From: JAKFEE01 sp036675815
Lineage (GTDB): Bacteria > Pseudomonadota > Alphaproteobacteria > Rhodospirillales > Magnetospirillaceae
Length of the DNA stretch: 22,047 nt
Direction: 5' to 3'
Assembly: GCA_036675815.1 (NCBI GenBank)
Contig: JAKFEE010000010.1
Location: 1 to 22,047 of the forward strand
Of the stretch, positions 1 to 7,041 are shown piece by piece. The position numbers and the translations under genes were made by a program. The first letter of the stretch is position 1. Each line of letters starts with the position of its first letter. The notes beneath the pieces are model-generated. The model saw only the letters and a program-made list of their open reading frames with translations. It did no database searches and was not told the origin of the DNA.

Positions 1-1057
1 CGAGGAGTTCCGCCTTGGGGTCCTCGCGCTTGATGGCGCGGAACGCGGTGGGCGCGGTGAACAGAGCCGAGACCTTGTGCTGGGCGATCACCCGCCAGAA
101 GGCGCCGGCGTCGGGGGTGCCCACCGGCTTGCCCTCGTAGACCACGGTGGTGTTGCCGTTCAACAGCGGCGCGTAGACGATGTAGCTGTGGCCGACCACC
201 CAGCCGACGTCGGAGGCCGCCCAATACACCTCGCCCGGCGCGATGCCGTAGACGTATGTCATCGACCATTGCAGGGCGACCATGTGGCCGCCGTTGTCGC
301 GCACGACGCCCTTGGGCTGGCCGGTGGTGCCCGAGGTGTAAAGGATGTACAGCGGATCGGTGGCCTTGACGGTGACGCACTCGGCCGGCTTGGCCTCGGC
401 CATCTGCTCGGCCCAGTCGAGGTCGCGGCTCGGCGTCATCTCGGCCTCGGCCTGGGGGCGGGCCAGGATCAGGCAATGCGCCGGCTTGTGCGTGGCGAGA
501 TCGATGGCGGCATCGAGCAGCGGCTTGTAGTGGACGATGCGGTTGCCCTCGATGCCGCAGGAGGCCGACAGGATCAGCTTGGGCTTGGCGTCGTCGATGC
601 GCGTCGCCAGCTGGTCCGAGGCGAAGCCGCCGAACACCACCGAATGGATGGCGCCAAGACGGGCACAGGCCAGCATCGCGAACAGGGCTTCGGGGACCAT
701 CGGCATATAGACGATGACGCGATCGCCCTTGTCGACGCCCAGCCCGCGCAGCACGCCGGCAAGCTTGGCGACCTCGTCCTGCAGCTGGCGATAGGTGTAA
801 GTCTTGACGGTGGCCGTGACCGGGCTGTCGTAGATGATGGCCGCCTGCTCGCCGCGGCCCTGCTCGACATGGCGGTCGACGGCGTTGTAGCAGGTGTTGC
901 ATTCGGCGCCGACGAACCAGCGGTAAAACGGCTTGTTGCCGTCGTCGAGGACCTTGTCCCATTTCCGCACCCAGGAGATGGCCTCGGCAGCCTCGGCCCA
1001 GAAGGCATCGGGATCGGTCAGCGAACGCCGATACGCCTGATCATATGCATTGGTCAT
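1..1057 (-). CDS. prpE: Propionyl-CoA synthetase, N-terminal part (3' end outside window)
   Basis: AMP-forming acyl-CoA ligase that activates propionate (and some acetate) to its CoA thioester in the cytoplasm. About 352 codons are present out of roughly 630 usual for the family; the C-terminal part lies beyond the window edge. The N-terminus MTNAYDQAYRRSLTDPDAFW and the segment NTCYNAVDRHV are typical of PrpE. The adenylation P-loop YTSGTTGQPKGVVRDNGGH is at about residues 238-256, followed by WAASDVGWVVGHSYIVYAPL and GKPVGTPDAGAFWRVI, which also fit PrpE better than Acs. The ATG at 1057 is preceded by an AGGGGA ribosome site about ten bases upstream. It is transcribed away from the YdcH gene behind it. 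Which short-chain acid is preferred cannot be read from sequence; the PrpE call rests on family signatures. Confidence 0.9.
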   Translation of the reverse strand, partial: MTNAYDQAYRRSLTDPDAFWAEAAEAISWVRKWDKVLDDGNKPFYRWFVGAECNTCYNAVDRHVEQGRGEQAAIIYDSPVTATVKTYTYRQLQDEVAKLAGVLRGLGVDKGDRVIVYMPMVPEALFAMLACARLGAIHSVVFGGFASDQLATRIDDAKPKLILSASCGIEGNRIVHYKPLLDAAIDLATHKPAHCLILARPQAEAEMTPSRDLDWAEQMAEAKPAECVTVKATDPLYILYTSGTTGQPKGVVRDNGGHMVALQWSMTYVYGIAPGEVYWAASDVGWVVGHSYIVYAPLLNGNTTVVYEGKPVGTPDAGAFWRVIAQHKVSALFTAPTAFRAIKREDPKAELL

Positions 1058-1121
1058 GATCCGAACATTCCCCTGTCGCATTTTTTTGTGTCGTTGGGAC
1101 TGTGGCAGCGTGTGCCAAGGG

Positions 1122-1143
1122 CCGGCGAATTGCAATCCGCCGG
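1122..1143. promoter_or_regulatory. Near-perfect 22-bp palindrome upstream of prpE
   Basis: Arms CCGGCG and CGCCGG enclose the palindrome ATTGCAAT, with one mismatched pair (A opposite C) between arm and core. It lies 65-86 bases upstream of the prpE start, in the 238-base gap that holds no gene. A dimeric regulator could bind it, but no regulator is known from this sequence, and chance is possible in GC-rich DNA. Confidence 0.3.
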
Positions 1144-1295
1144 ACGACTTGTCGAACCGGGGCACGCGCGCACGGACAACGTCTCCCCGGCGCGGATCAC
1201 CGGGGTACGATACCTGTATGGATGGATGCGACTCCAAGCGGGGCGACCCCTCGGCCCTCACCGGATGAAGCTGAGGGGCCGCCGGCGCAGGGTCG

Positions 1296-1463
1296 CTAGT
1301 GGGTGGTCATGCGGGCCAGCTCGTCCTTGATCCGGAGCTTACGGCGTTTGAGGTCGGCGACGGCATCAGTGTCAGGATACGGTCTGCGAAACTCTTCCTG
1401 CAAGGCGGCGTCAAGTGCAGCATGCTTCGCCTTGAGCGCTTCCTGACGGTCCTGAAGGCTCAT
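1296..1463 (-). CDS. YdcH-like DUF465 small coiled-coil protein (copy 1)
   Basis: A 55-residue, highly charged, helical protein of the DUF465/YdcH family, whose function is unknown. The sequence starts MSLQDRQEALKAKHAALDA and ends with the family-typical block LKRRKLRIKDELARM, where basic residues and a KDE/KDQ turn are conserved. The ATG at 1463 is chosen because GGAGGG lies about six bases upstream; a longer frame opens at 1493 but would place that ribosome site inside the gene. It lies behind prpE on the same strand, with 238 bases between. A second family member at 2874-3080 lies on the other side of the phosphofructokinase gene. Confidence 0.8.
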   Translation of the reverse strand: MSLQDRQEALKAKHAALDAALQEEFRRPYPDTDAVADLKRRKLRIKDELARMTTH

Positions 1464-1528
1464 ATCAAACCCTCCATCATGAGAACACCGCATGAGTATC
1501 CTATGACGCCAGATTAGGGCTTGTCAGC

Positions 1529-1684
1529 ATGGAAAAGGCCGCAAAGACAGGGATATCCCCGGGAGAATCGGGGTGGCGCAAGGGGCTAGACCATGCCCGA
1601 AAGCGCATGATCGTGGGCATCAGCGCTGCCTCCGGCGGGGTATGCGAGGGGCGCATGCGGGCTCATGGGGGATCGCCGACATAA
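1529..1684 (+). pseudogene. Possible relic of ubiX (flavin prenyltransferase) N-terminus
   Basis: An open frame of 51 codons contains KRMIVGISAASGGVCEGRM starting near base 1601. UbiX/Pad1 flavin prenyltransferases begin with a very similar FMN-binding strand and loop (E. coli KRLIVGISGASGAIYGVRL, from memory), so 11 of the first 13 residues agree. The resemblance fades after about 20 residues, and the frame stops inside the 3' end of the convergent phosphofructokinase gene. The remaining roughly 170 residues of a UbiX are absent, and no strong ribosome site is seen. It reads as the stump of a deleted gene rather than a working protein. A chance match or a short unrelated protein remains possible. 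Confidence 0.4.
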
Positions 1685-2748
1685 ATGCCGAGGCCGCGCG
1701 CCGTCAGCACCAATGGCCCGAAAGGATCGACGCAGCGATAGGCGTCGACGACGTCACGCAGCGGCACATCGGCGACGCCGATGTCCTGCCAGGCCACCAT
1801 GCGGTCGAAGCGACCTTGCGCCACCAAATCGACGGCATGGACGCCGAAGGCCGAGGCCAGCACGCGATCGCGCATCGACGGGATGCCGCCCCGCTGCACA
1901 TGCCCCAACACCGTCACCCGGGTTTCCGCAGCCGCCAGGCGGCCGATCTGGTCGCCCAGATATTGGCCGATGCCGCCATAGCGCACTTCGCCCCCGGCGA
2001 AGGCCTGCGTCGCCTTCTCGCCGCTTTCCGTCTTCACCCCCTCGGCCACCACCACCAGGGCATGGTTGCGACCCTCGGCCGCCACCTGGCCGATCTTCTC
2101 GGCGACATGATCGAGGGTGTAGGGGATTTCGGGAATCAGAATGACGTCGGCGCCGCCGGCGATGCCGGCATTGAGCGCGATGTGGCCGGCGTCGCGCCCC
2201 ATCACCTCGAGCACCATGACACGGTGATGGCTGGCCGCGGTCGGCTGCAGGCGATCGAGGGCGTCGACCGCGACGTTGACCGCGGTATGGAAGCCGATGG
2301 AATCCTCGGTCAGATGCACGTCGTTGTCGATGGTCTTGGGAATGGCGACCATCGGGATCCGACCCATGACGCACAGCTTGCGCAGGATCTTGATCGAGCC
2401 GTCGCCACCGATGACGATCAACGCATCGAGCCCCAGCTCGCGCACGCCCTCGATGAACTCCTGCGAGCGGTCTTTCTTGCTGCCGTCGGGCATGGGAAAG
2501 GCAAAGGGATCGCCCTTATTGGTGGTGCCAAGAAGCGTCCCCCCCATCCGCAGGATGTTGCCGGTGAACAGGCCAAGCCCCAGTTCCTCGTATTCCAGCG
2601 GTCGTGTCATCAGCCCCCGCGTGCCGTCGCGTACGCCGAAAATGCGCCAGCCGTAGCCGCGCACGGCACGATAGACCGCCGCCCGGATGGCGGCGTTGAG
2701 ACCGGCGCAATCGCCGCCGCTGGTCAGGATGCCCAGGCGCTTGGTCAT
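1663..2748 (-). CDS. pfkA: 6-phosphofructokinase, group III (mixed-substrate) type
   Basis: Phosphorylates fructose 6-phosphate to fructose 1,6-bisphosphate in glycolysis; cytoplasmic. 361 residues. Visible motifs are LTSGGDCAGLNAAIR (residues 8-22), GGDGS (114-118), PKTIDND with the catalytic Asp141 (137-143), MGRDAGHIAL (183-192) and the fructose-phosphate loop LGHVQRGG. The phosphoryl-donor positions are mixed: glycine in GGDGS (E. coli Gly104) points to ATP, while lysine in PKTIDND (where E. coli has Gly124) is the residue found in pyrophosphate-dependent and group III enzymes. ATP is therefore the likelier donor, but this is inference. The 125-base gap to the divergent YdcH gene must carry both promoters. 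Its 3' end overlaps the ubiX-like relic on the other strand. Confidence 0.92.
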   Translation of the reverse strand: MTKRLGILTSGGDCAGLNAAIRAAVYRAVRGYGWRIFGVRDGTRGLMTRPLEYEELGLGLFTGNILRMGGTLLGTTNKGDPFAFPMPDGSKKDRSQEFIEGVRELGLDALIVIGGDGSIKILRKLCVMGRIPMVAIPKTIDNDVHLTEDSIGFHTAVNVAVDALDRLQPTAASHHRVMVLEVMGRDAGHIALNAGIAGGADVILIPEIPYTLDHVAEKIGQVAAEGRNHALVVVAEGVKTESGEKATQAFAGGEVRYGGIGQYLGDQIGRLAAAETRVTVLGHVQRGGIPSMRDRVLASAFGVHAVDLVAQGRFDRMVAWQDIGVADVPLRDVVDAYRCVDPFGPLVLTARGLGIYVGDPP

Positions 2749-2873
2749 TCCCTTAGGCCTTTCCGCGATCGATCATGCCTAAAGGCTGGCTATCCACCGC
2801 CGCTTCGTCAACAGCCATACCGTTTCCCGAAGCTTTCTGGTAGGCTCGGCCTTTAACCCACGCACGCTGCCCC

Positions 2874-3080
2874 ATGATTGACGAGAACACGCAGGACCTG
2901 CTCCGCAAGCTCGATGAATTGCGCATCGAGCACCGCGACCTGGACGAGGTCATCCTTCACCTCGCCAATGGCAGCGAATTCGATCAGATCAAGCTGCAGC
3001 GCCTGAAAAAGCGCAAGCTGGTCCTGAAGGATCAGATTACCCGCCTCGAGGGCCTGCTACACCCCGACATCATCGCTTGA
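2874..3080 (+). CDS. YdcH-like DUF465 small coiled-coil protein (copy 2)
   Basis: A 68-residue helical protein of the DUF465/YdcH family, function unknown. It starts MIDENTQDLLRKLDELR and carries the family block LKKRKLVLKDQITRLE, closely parallel to LKRRKLRIKDELARM in copy 1 at 1296-1463. The N-terminal half is a heptad-like helix (DLLRKLDELRIEHRDLDEVI). It is divergent from the phosphofructokinase gene and leads toward purE, from which it is separated by a double-hairpin repeat. Only a weak ribosome site precedes the ATG. Its conserved length and family block make it a real gene despite its size. Confidence 0.82.
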   Translation: MIDENTQDLLRKLDELRIEHRDLDEVILHLANGSEFDQIKLQRLKKRKLVLKDQITRLEGLLHPDIIA

Positions 3081-3095
3081 GGCGCCAGCAACCGA

Positions 3096-3147
3096 AGCGC
3101 GGACCTCCAGGTCCGCATCGGTATTGCGGAGCTGGAGCTCCGCTCCA
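3096..3147 (-). repeat. Double-hairpin intergenic repeat, copy 1 (reverse orientation)
   Basis: Hairpin GCGGACC-TCCA-GGTCCGC (3099-3116) and hairpin GCGGAGC-TGGA-GCTCCGC (3126-3143), nine bases apart. This is the reverse complement of the arrangement at 5599-5650. It occupies the gap between the second YdcH gene and purE. Confidence 0.9.
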
Positions 3148-3219
3148 GTAAGATCTGCTTGCCACACGGGGCGCCCCCCCTATAATTCCGCCCTTTCTTC
3201 ACCGCCGGGCCTCGAAGGC

Positions 3220-3708
3220 ATGGACACTCCGCGCGTCGGCATCATCATGGGCAGCCAGTCCGACTGGGAAACCATGCGACACACCGCCGACATCCTGGGC
3301 CAATTGGGCGTCGCCTACGAGACGCGCATCGTGTCGGCCCATCGGACGCCGCAGCGCCTTTATGAGTACGCCGCGCGCGCGAGAGAGCGCGGGCTGAGGG
3401 TGATCATCGCCGGCGCCGGCGGCGCCGCCCACCTGCCGGGAATGGCCGCGGCGATGACACCGTTGCCGGTATTCGGCGTCCCGGTGGAAAGCAAGGCGCT
3501 GAAAGGCATGGACAGCCTGCTGTCGATCGTGCAGATGCCGGGCGGCGTCCCGGTGGGTACGCTGGCCATCGGCAAGGCCGGCGCCATCAACGCGGCACTG
3601 CTGGCCGCCGCCGTGCTGGCGCTGAACGATGCCGACCTGGCCCGCACCCTGGATGAATGGCGAGCCCGCCAGACGGCGGCCGTTGGCGAGGCACCGCAGG
3701 ATCAGTGA
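3220..3708 (+). CDS. purE: N5-carboxyaminoimidazole ribonucleotide mutase
   Basis: Catalyses N5-CAIR to CAIR in de novo purine synthesis, using the product of PurK encoded immediately downstream. 162 residues, the normal class I PurE length. Seen are the phosphate loop GIIMGSQSDWETM near the N-terminus, the active-site block VSAHRTPQRLYEYA, the GAGGAAHLPGM loop, and SIVQMPGGVPVGTLAIG. The ATG at 3220 starts MDTPRVGIIMGSQSD, which is where PurE proteins begin; a GAAGG ribosome site lies just upstream. Its stop codon overlaps the GTG start of purK by four bases (GTGA), so the two are translationally coupled. Confidence 0.97.
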   Translation: MDTPRVGIIMGSQSDWETMRHTADILGQLGVAYETRIVSAHRTPQRLYEYAARARERGLRVIIAGAGGAAHLPGMAAAMTPLPVFGVPVESKALKGMDSLLSIVQMPGGVPVGTLAIGKAGAINAALLAAAVLALNDADLARTLDEWRARQTAAVGEAPQDQ

Positions 3709-4805
3709 GCGACCGCATCCCTGACGCCCCGGCCATGCTGCCGCCGGGAAGCACCATCGGCATCATCGGCGGCGGCCAGCTCGGCCGCATGACGGCGCTG
3801 GCGGCGGCACGCCTCGGCTATCGCTGCCACATCTTCACGCCCGAGCACGACAGCCCGGCCGCGCAGGTGGCGGCGGCGACCACGCTGGCCGCCTACACCG
3901 ATGCGGCGGCGCTCACCCGCTTCGCCGAGGCGGTCGACGTCGTCACCTTCGAGTTCGAGAACATCCCGGCCGAGAGCGTGCGCCTATTGGCCGAGAAGCG
4001 GCCGGTGCGCCCGCACTGGAACGTATTGCGCATCGCCCAGGACCGCCTGCTCGAAAAGGAGTTCTTCGCCGGCATCGGCGTGCCGACGGCGCCGTGGCGC
4101 AAGGTGACGGGCCCGCGCGAACTGGCGGCGGCCCTGGACGAGACCGGTCGCCCGGCGGTACTGAAGACGACGCGCCTCGGCTATGACGGCAAGGGCCAGG
4201 TCAAGGTCGACGCCGACACCCACGCGACCGAGGCGTGGCACGCCCTGAATGCCGAGATCGGCGTGCTGGAGGGTTTCGTCGATTTCCAGTGCGAGATCTC
4301 AGCCATCGTCGCCCGCGGGCTCGACGGTGCCATTGCCAGCTTCGACATCGTCGAAAACCGCCATGTGGCGCACATCCTGGACACCACCATCGCTCCCGCG
4401 GCGCTGCCCGACGCCCTGATCGCCGAGGCCCGCGGCATCGGTGAGCGCACTGCCGCGGCCATCGGTCTCGTCGGGCTGCTCGCCGTCGAGATGTTCGTCA
4501 CCCGCGACGGCCGCATCCTCGCCAACGAAATGGCGCCGCGCCCCCACAATTCGGGGCACTGGACGATGGATGCCTGCCTGACCGACCAGTTTGAGCAATT
4601 AGTGCGGGCTGTCTGCGGTTTGCCGCTGGGCTCGACCGAGCGCCATTCGGACGCCGAAATGCGGAATCTGATCGGCGATGGCGTCGATGCCTGGCCGGAG
4701 ATCTTGCGCGAGCCCGGCGCGCGCCTGCACCTTTACGGCAAGGGCGAGACCCGCCCCGGCCGCAAGATGGGTCACGTCAATCGACTCAAACCACGGCACG
4801 CCTGA
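3705..4805 (+). CDS. purK: 5-(carboxyamino)imidazole ribonucleotide synthase
   Basis: ATP-grasp enzyme that carboxylates AIR to N5-CAIR with ATP and bicarbonate, feeding PurE. 366 residues from the GTG at 3705, which overlaps the purE stop and has AGGA just upstream; an ATG at 3735 is the alternative start. Domains in order: N-terminal Rossmann-like fold with IGIIGGGQLGRM, then the ATP-grasp fold with PAVLKTTRLGYDGKGQ (ATP lysines and glycine loop), FVDFQCEISAIVARG and the metal-binding end LANEMAPRPHNSGHWT. The C-terminal segment HLYGKGETRPGRKMGHV is typical of PurK. Confidence 0.97.
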   Translation: MSDRIPDAPAMLPPGSTIGIIGGGQLGRMTALAAARLGYRCHIFTPEHDSPAAQVAAATTLAAYTDAAALTRFAEAVDVVTFEFENIPAESVRLLAEKRPVRPHWNVLRIAQDRLLEKEFFAGIGVPTAPWRKVTGPRELAAALDETGRPAVLKTTRLGYDGKGQVKVDADTHATEAWHALNAEIGVLEGFVDFQCEISAIVARGLDGAIASFDIVENRHVAHILDTTIAPAALPDALIAEARGIGERTAAAIGLVGLLAVEMFVTRDGRILANEMAPRPHNSGHWTMDACLTDQFEQLVRAVCGLPLGSTERHSDAEMRNLIGDGVDAWPEILREPGARLHLYGKGETRPGRKMGHVNRLKPRHA

Positions 4806-4897
4806 TCACCCTTCTTGAAAACCACGCTCAGTTGCCGATTGACGGCATCCGAGCCTTTCTGTGACATTGGCGCGCAAGGCAAGGACATCGGGGCGGC

Positions 4898-5596
4898 GTG
4901 GAAGAGTTTCTCAGCACCTGGGGCTATCTCGGGATCATCATCTGGACCTTTTTCGAAGGCGAAACGGTGGTGATCATCGCCGGGTTCCTGGCGAGTCAAG
5001 GCGTCATGGACGCCTGGTTGGTCATGCTGTCGGGGATGTTCGGCAGCTTCTGCGGCGATCAGATCTACTACTACATCGGCCGTCGCTACGGCACGCCGCT
5101 GCTGGCGCGCTGGCCCACCCTGGGCCGCAAGATCGAGTGGGCGTTCAGGCTTCTGCGCAAATACGAAACCGCGTTCATCCTGTCGTTCCGCTTCATCTAC
5201 GGCGTCCGCAACGTCAGCCCGTTCGTCATCGGCATCAGCGGCGTGCCACGCCTGCGCTTCCTGCTCCTCAATCTGATCGCCGCGGCCATCTGGGCCAACG
5301 CCTTTACCTTCGGCGGCTATTTCCTCGGCCATGCGCTCGAGACCTATCTCGGCGAATACAAGTTCCATGCACTCGGCGCCTTCGTTGCCCTCGCCGCCCT
5401 GGTCGGGGTGGGGCAGTGGCTGCGCACGCGCCGCCAGCTGCGGCGGATCGCCAAGGATACGCCACCTTGTGCCAGCGACAGTGACGACGACGGCGACGGC
5501 GGCGCGCTGGCCCTGGCGCCGGGCGTAACCGCGACGGGCGACTGCCGGAGCAGCGGCAACGCCGCCGAATGTCGCCTGCAGCCGCAGCCGACCTGA
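4898..5596 (+). CDS. DedA-family (VTT/SNARE-associated) inner-membrane protein
   Basis: Integral membrane protein of the DedA superfamily; members are linked to lipid-carrier or phospholipid flipping and proton-dependent membrane homeostasis. 232 residues from a GTG start at 4898 with AAGGA upstream. Family marks are the acidic pair in TFFEGE (residues 17-22), the helix GSFCGDQIYYYIGRRYG (49-65) with Asp54, and FRFIYGVRNVSPFVIGISG (97-115) with Arg98 and Arg104. Later hydrophobic helices lie at about 118-145 and 158-174. After residue 190 the protein ends in a hydrophilic, Asp-rich tail (DSDDDGDGG) not typical of the family. The 92-base gap after purK holds a weak promoter candidate (TTGACG at 4839). 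The exact substrate cannot be told. Confidence 0.9.
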   Translation: MEEFLSTWGYLGIIIWTFFEGETVVIIAGFLASQGVMDAWLVMLSGMFGSFCGDQIYYYIGRRYGTPLLARWPTLGRKIEWAFRLLRKYETAFILSFRFIYGVRNVSPFVIGISGVPRLRFLLLNLIAAAIWANAFTFGGYFLGHALETYLGEYKFHALGAFVALAALVGVGQWLRTRRQLRRIAKDTPPCASDSDDDGDGGALALAPGVTATGDCRSSGNAAECRLQPQPT

Positions 5597-5598
5597 CG

Positions 5599-5650
5599 GA
5601 GCGCGGAGCTCCAGCTCCGCAACACATGCGGGCCTGGAGGTCCGCGCTTC
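5599..5650 (+). repeat. Double-hairpin intergenic repeat, copy 2
   Basis: Hairpin GCGGAGC-TCCA-GCTCCGC (5603-5620) and hairpin GCGGGCC-TGGA-GGTCCGC (5628-5645, one G-T pair). Flanks are GGAGCGC on the left and GCGCTTC on the right. It begins just after the dedA stop, in the gap shared with the convergent histidine kinase gene. Confidence 0.9.
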
Positions 5651-5721
5651 AGTTGAATCGGGACGCGGTCAGGCGATGACGAACGAGAGGGGGAGCGGAG
5701 CTGAACCCATCACGCCCCACT

Positions 5722-6945
5722 CTAGGCGGGCGGCTCGCCCCGGGGCACGGTCACGCAGAACAGCGAGCCATGCCCGACATGCGATGCGACGTTCACCGGA
5801 TGAGCCAGGACACGGCACAGGCGGGCGACGCTGGCCAAGCCGAGCCCCAGCCCGCCCTCGATGCCTTCGGCCGTCTCGGCGCGATAGAAGTCCTCGAAGA
5901 TCAACGACAGCTGATTGTCGGGAATACCGATACCGGTGTCGGCGACGTCGATGCGGACACCGTCGCCACGGCGCCGCGCGCCCAGCAGCACCTTGCCGAC
6001 CCGCGTGTAGTGAACGGCATTGACCGAAAGGTTGCGCAGGACGCGGGTCAGCATCGCCTTGTCGCTCGTCACCCACAAGGATGTCGGGACCACGCGGAAG
6101 CCCACCCCCTTGTCGCCCGCCACGACCTCGCCCTCGCACGCCAGGGCCTGAAAGATTTCCTGCAGGGGAAAAGTCTCGAGCTTGACGCGCACCACGCCGC
6201 TGTCGAACGCCGAGATGTCGAGCAGGCTGTCCAAGAGATTCTGGCTCGATTCGATGGCCTCGGCGAGCTTGCCGAGAATCAGGGTCTGCCTGGCGCCGGT
6301 GAGTTCCGGCTTGAGCAGGTCGAGGAACAGCCGCATCGCCTGGAACGGCTGGCGCAGATCGTGGCTGGCGCGGGCGATGGATCGGCTATTGGCGGTCACC
6401 GCGGCCTCGGCCTTGTCGCGCGCCGCCCGCAACCGCCGCTCCGCCGCCTGATGGCGGGTAATGTCGACGCCGACCTGGACGATGCCCTCCACCACGCCGG
6501 CGGCGCCGATCCGCGGTTCGAAATAGCAGTCGAGGACCAAGTCGCCGGCGGGGGTCGGCACGGTCAGCACCTGGCGCGCCCCGCGTCGGCTCGCCATCAC
6601 TTCGCGCTTGATCGCTTCCACCGCATCCGCGATTTCGGCCGAAACCAGATCGTGATCGGTGCGGCCGAGGATCTGCTCGGGAGGGATCATCCCAAACGGC
6701 TTGAATACCCAGTCGTAGTACAGATCGCGGTCGGTGGTGGCGACGGCGACGCCGGCGGTGGTGAGGGCGGTGCGCAGGTACTGCTCATGGCGCAGGACGT
6801 CGCAAATCACCGCGGCGATCTGGTGTTTCGACAGGTTGTCATAGCCGTACTGAGCCAAGTCCGCCCGCAGTTGGGCCACCAGCCCCCGCCGATCCCGCGC
6901 GCGACGCCCACCGACCTCCAGTGGCCCTTCCCTTTTCACGCGCAT
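5722..6945 (-). CDS. PAS-domain sensor histidine kinase, orphan
   Basis: Two-component sensor kinase of 407 residues from the ATG at 6945. Domain order: N-terminal helical region, PAS domain at about 56-165, coiled-coil linker, HisKA with phospho-acceptor His195 in ASHDLRQPFQAM, and a HATPase domain with N-box RNLSVNAVHYT (304-314), G1 DTGIGIP (336-342), F-box FEDFYR and G2 GGLGLGLAS (364-372). All catalytic boxes are intact. No response regulator gene is adjacent, so the partner is unknown. An upstream in-frame ATG at 7029 would add a hydrophobic stretch of about 24 residues, a possible membrane anchor, just 12 bases after mgtE. That extension uses AT-rich codons unlike the gene body, so 6945 is preferred, though its ribosome site is weak. 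Confidence 0.85.
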   Translation of the reverse strand: MRVKREGPLEVGGRRARDRRGLVAQLRADLAQYGYDNLSKHQIAAVICDVLRHEQYLRTALTTAGVAVATTDRDLYYDWVFKPFGMIPPEQILGRTDHDLVSAEIADAVEAIKREVMASRRGARQVLTVPTPAGDLVLDCYFEPRIGAAGVVEGIVQVGVDITRHQAAERRLRAARDKAEAAVTANSRSIARASHDLRQPFQAMRLFLDLLKPELTGARQTLILGKLAEAIESSQNLLDSLLDISAFDSGVVRVKLETFPLQEIFQALACEGEVVAGDKGVGFRVVPTSLWVTSDKAMLTRVLRNLSVNAVHYTRVGKVLLGARRRGDGVRIDVADTGIGIPDNQLSLIFEDFYRAETAEGIEGGLGLGLASVARLCRVLAHPVNVASHVGHGSLFCVTVPRGEPPA

Positions 6946-7041
6946 GCCCAGGCCCAATGCTGCAATCTGCAATAGACAAACATATGCGTGGGCGCCCGCG
7001 CCGACAAGCGCCGGGACAGCATTTTTCATCCGGCGCAGGAC

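Noticed and set aside
77..1330. A 417-codon plus-strand frame at the left edge
   Set aside because: It is antisense to prpE, which has clear ligase motifs; no family signature is seen in the plus frame.
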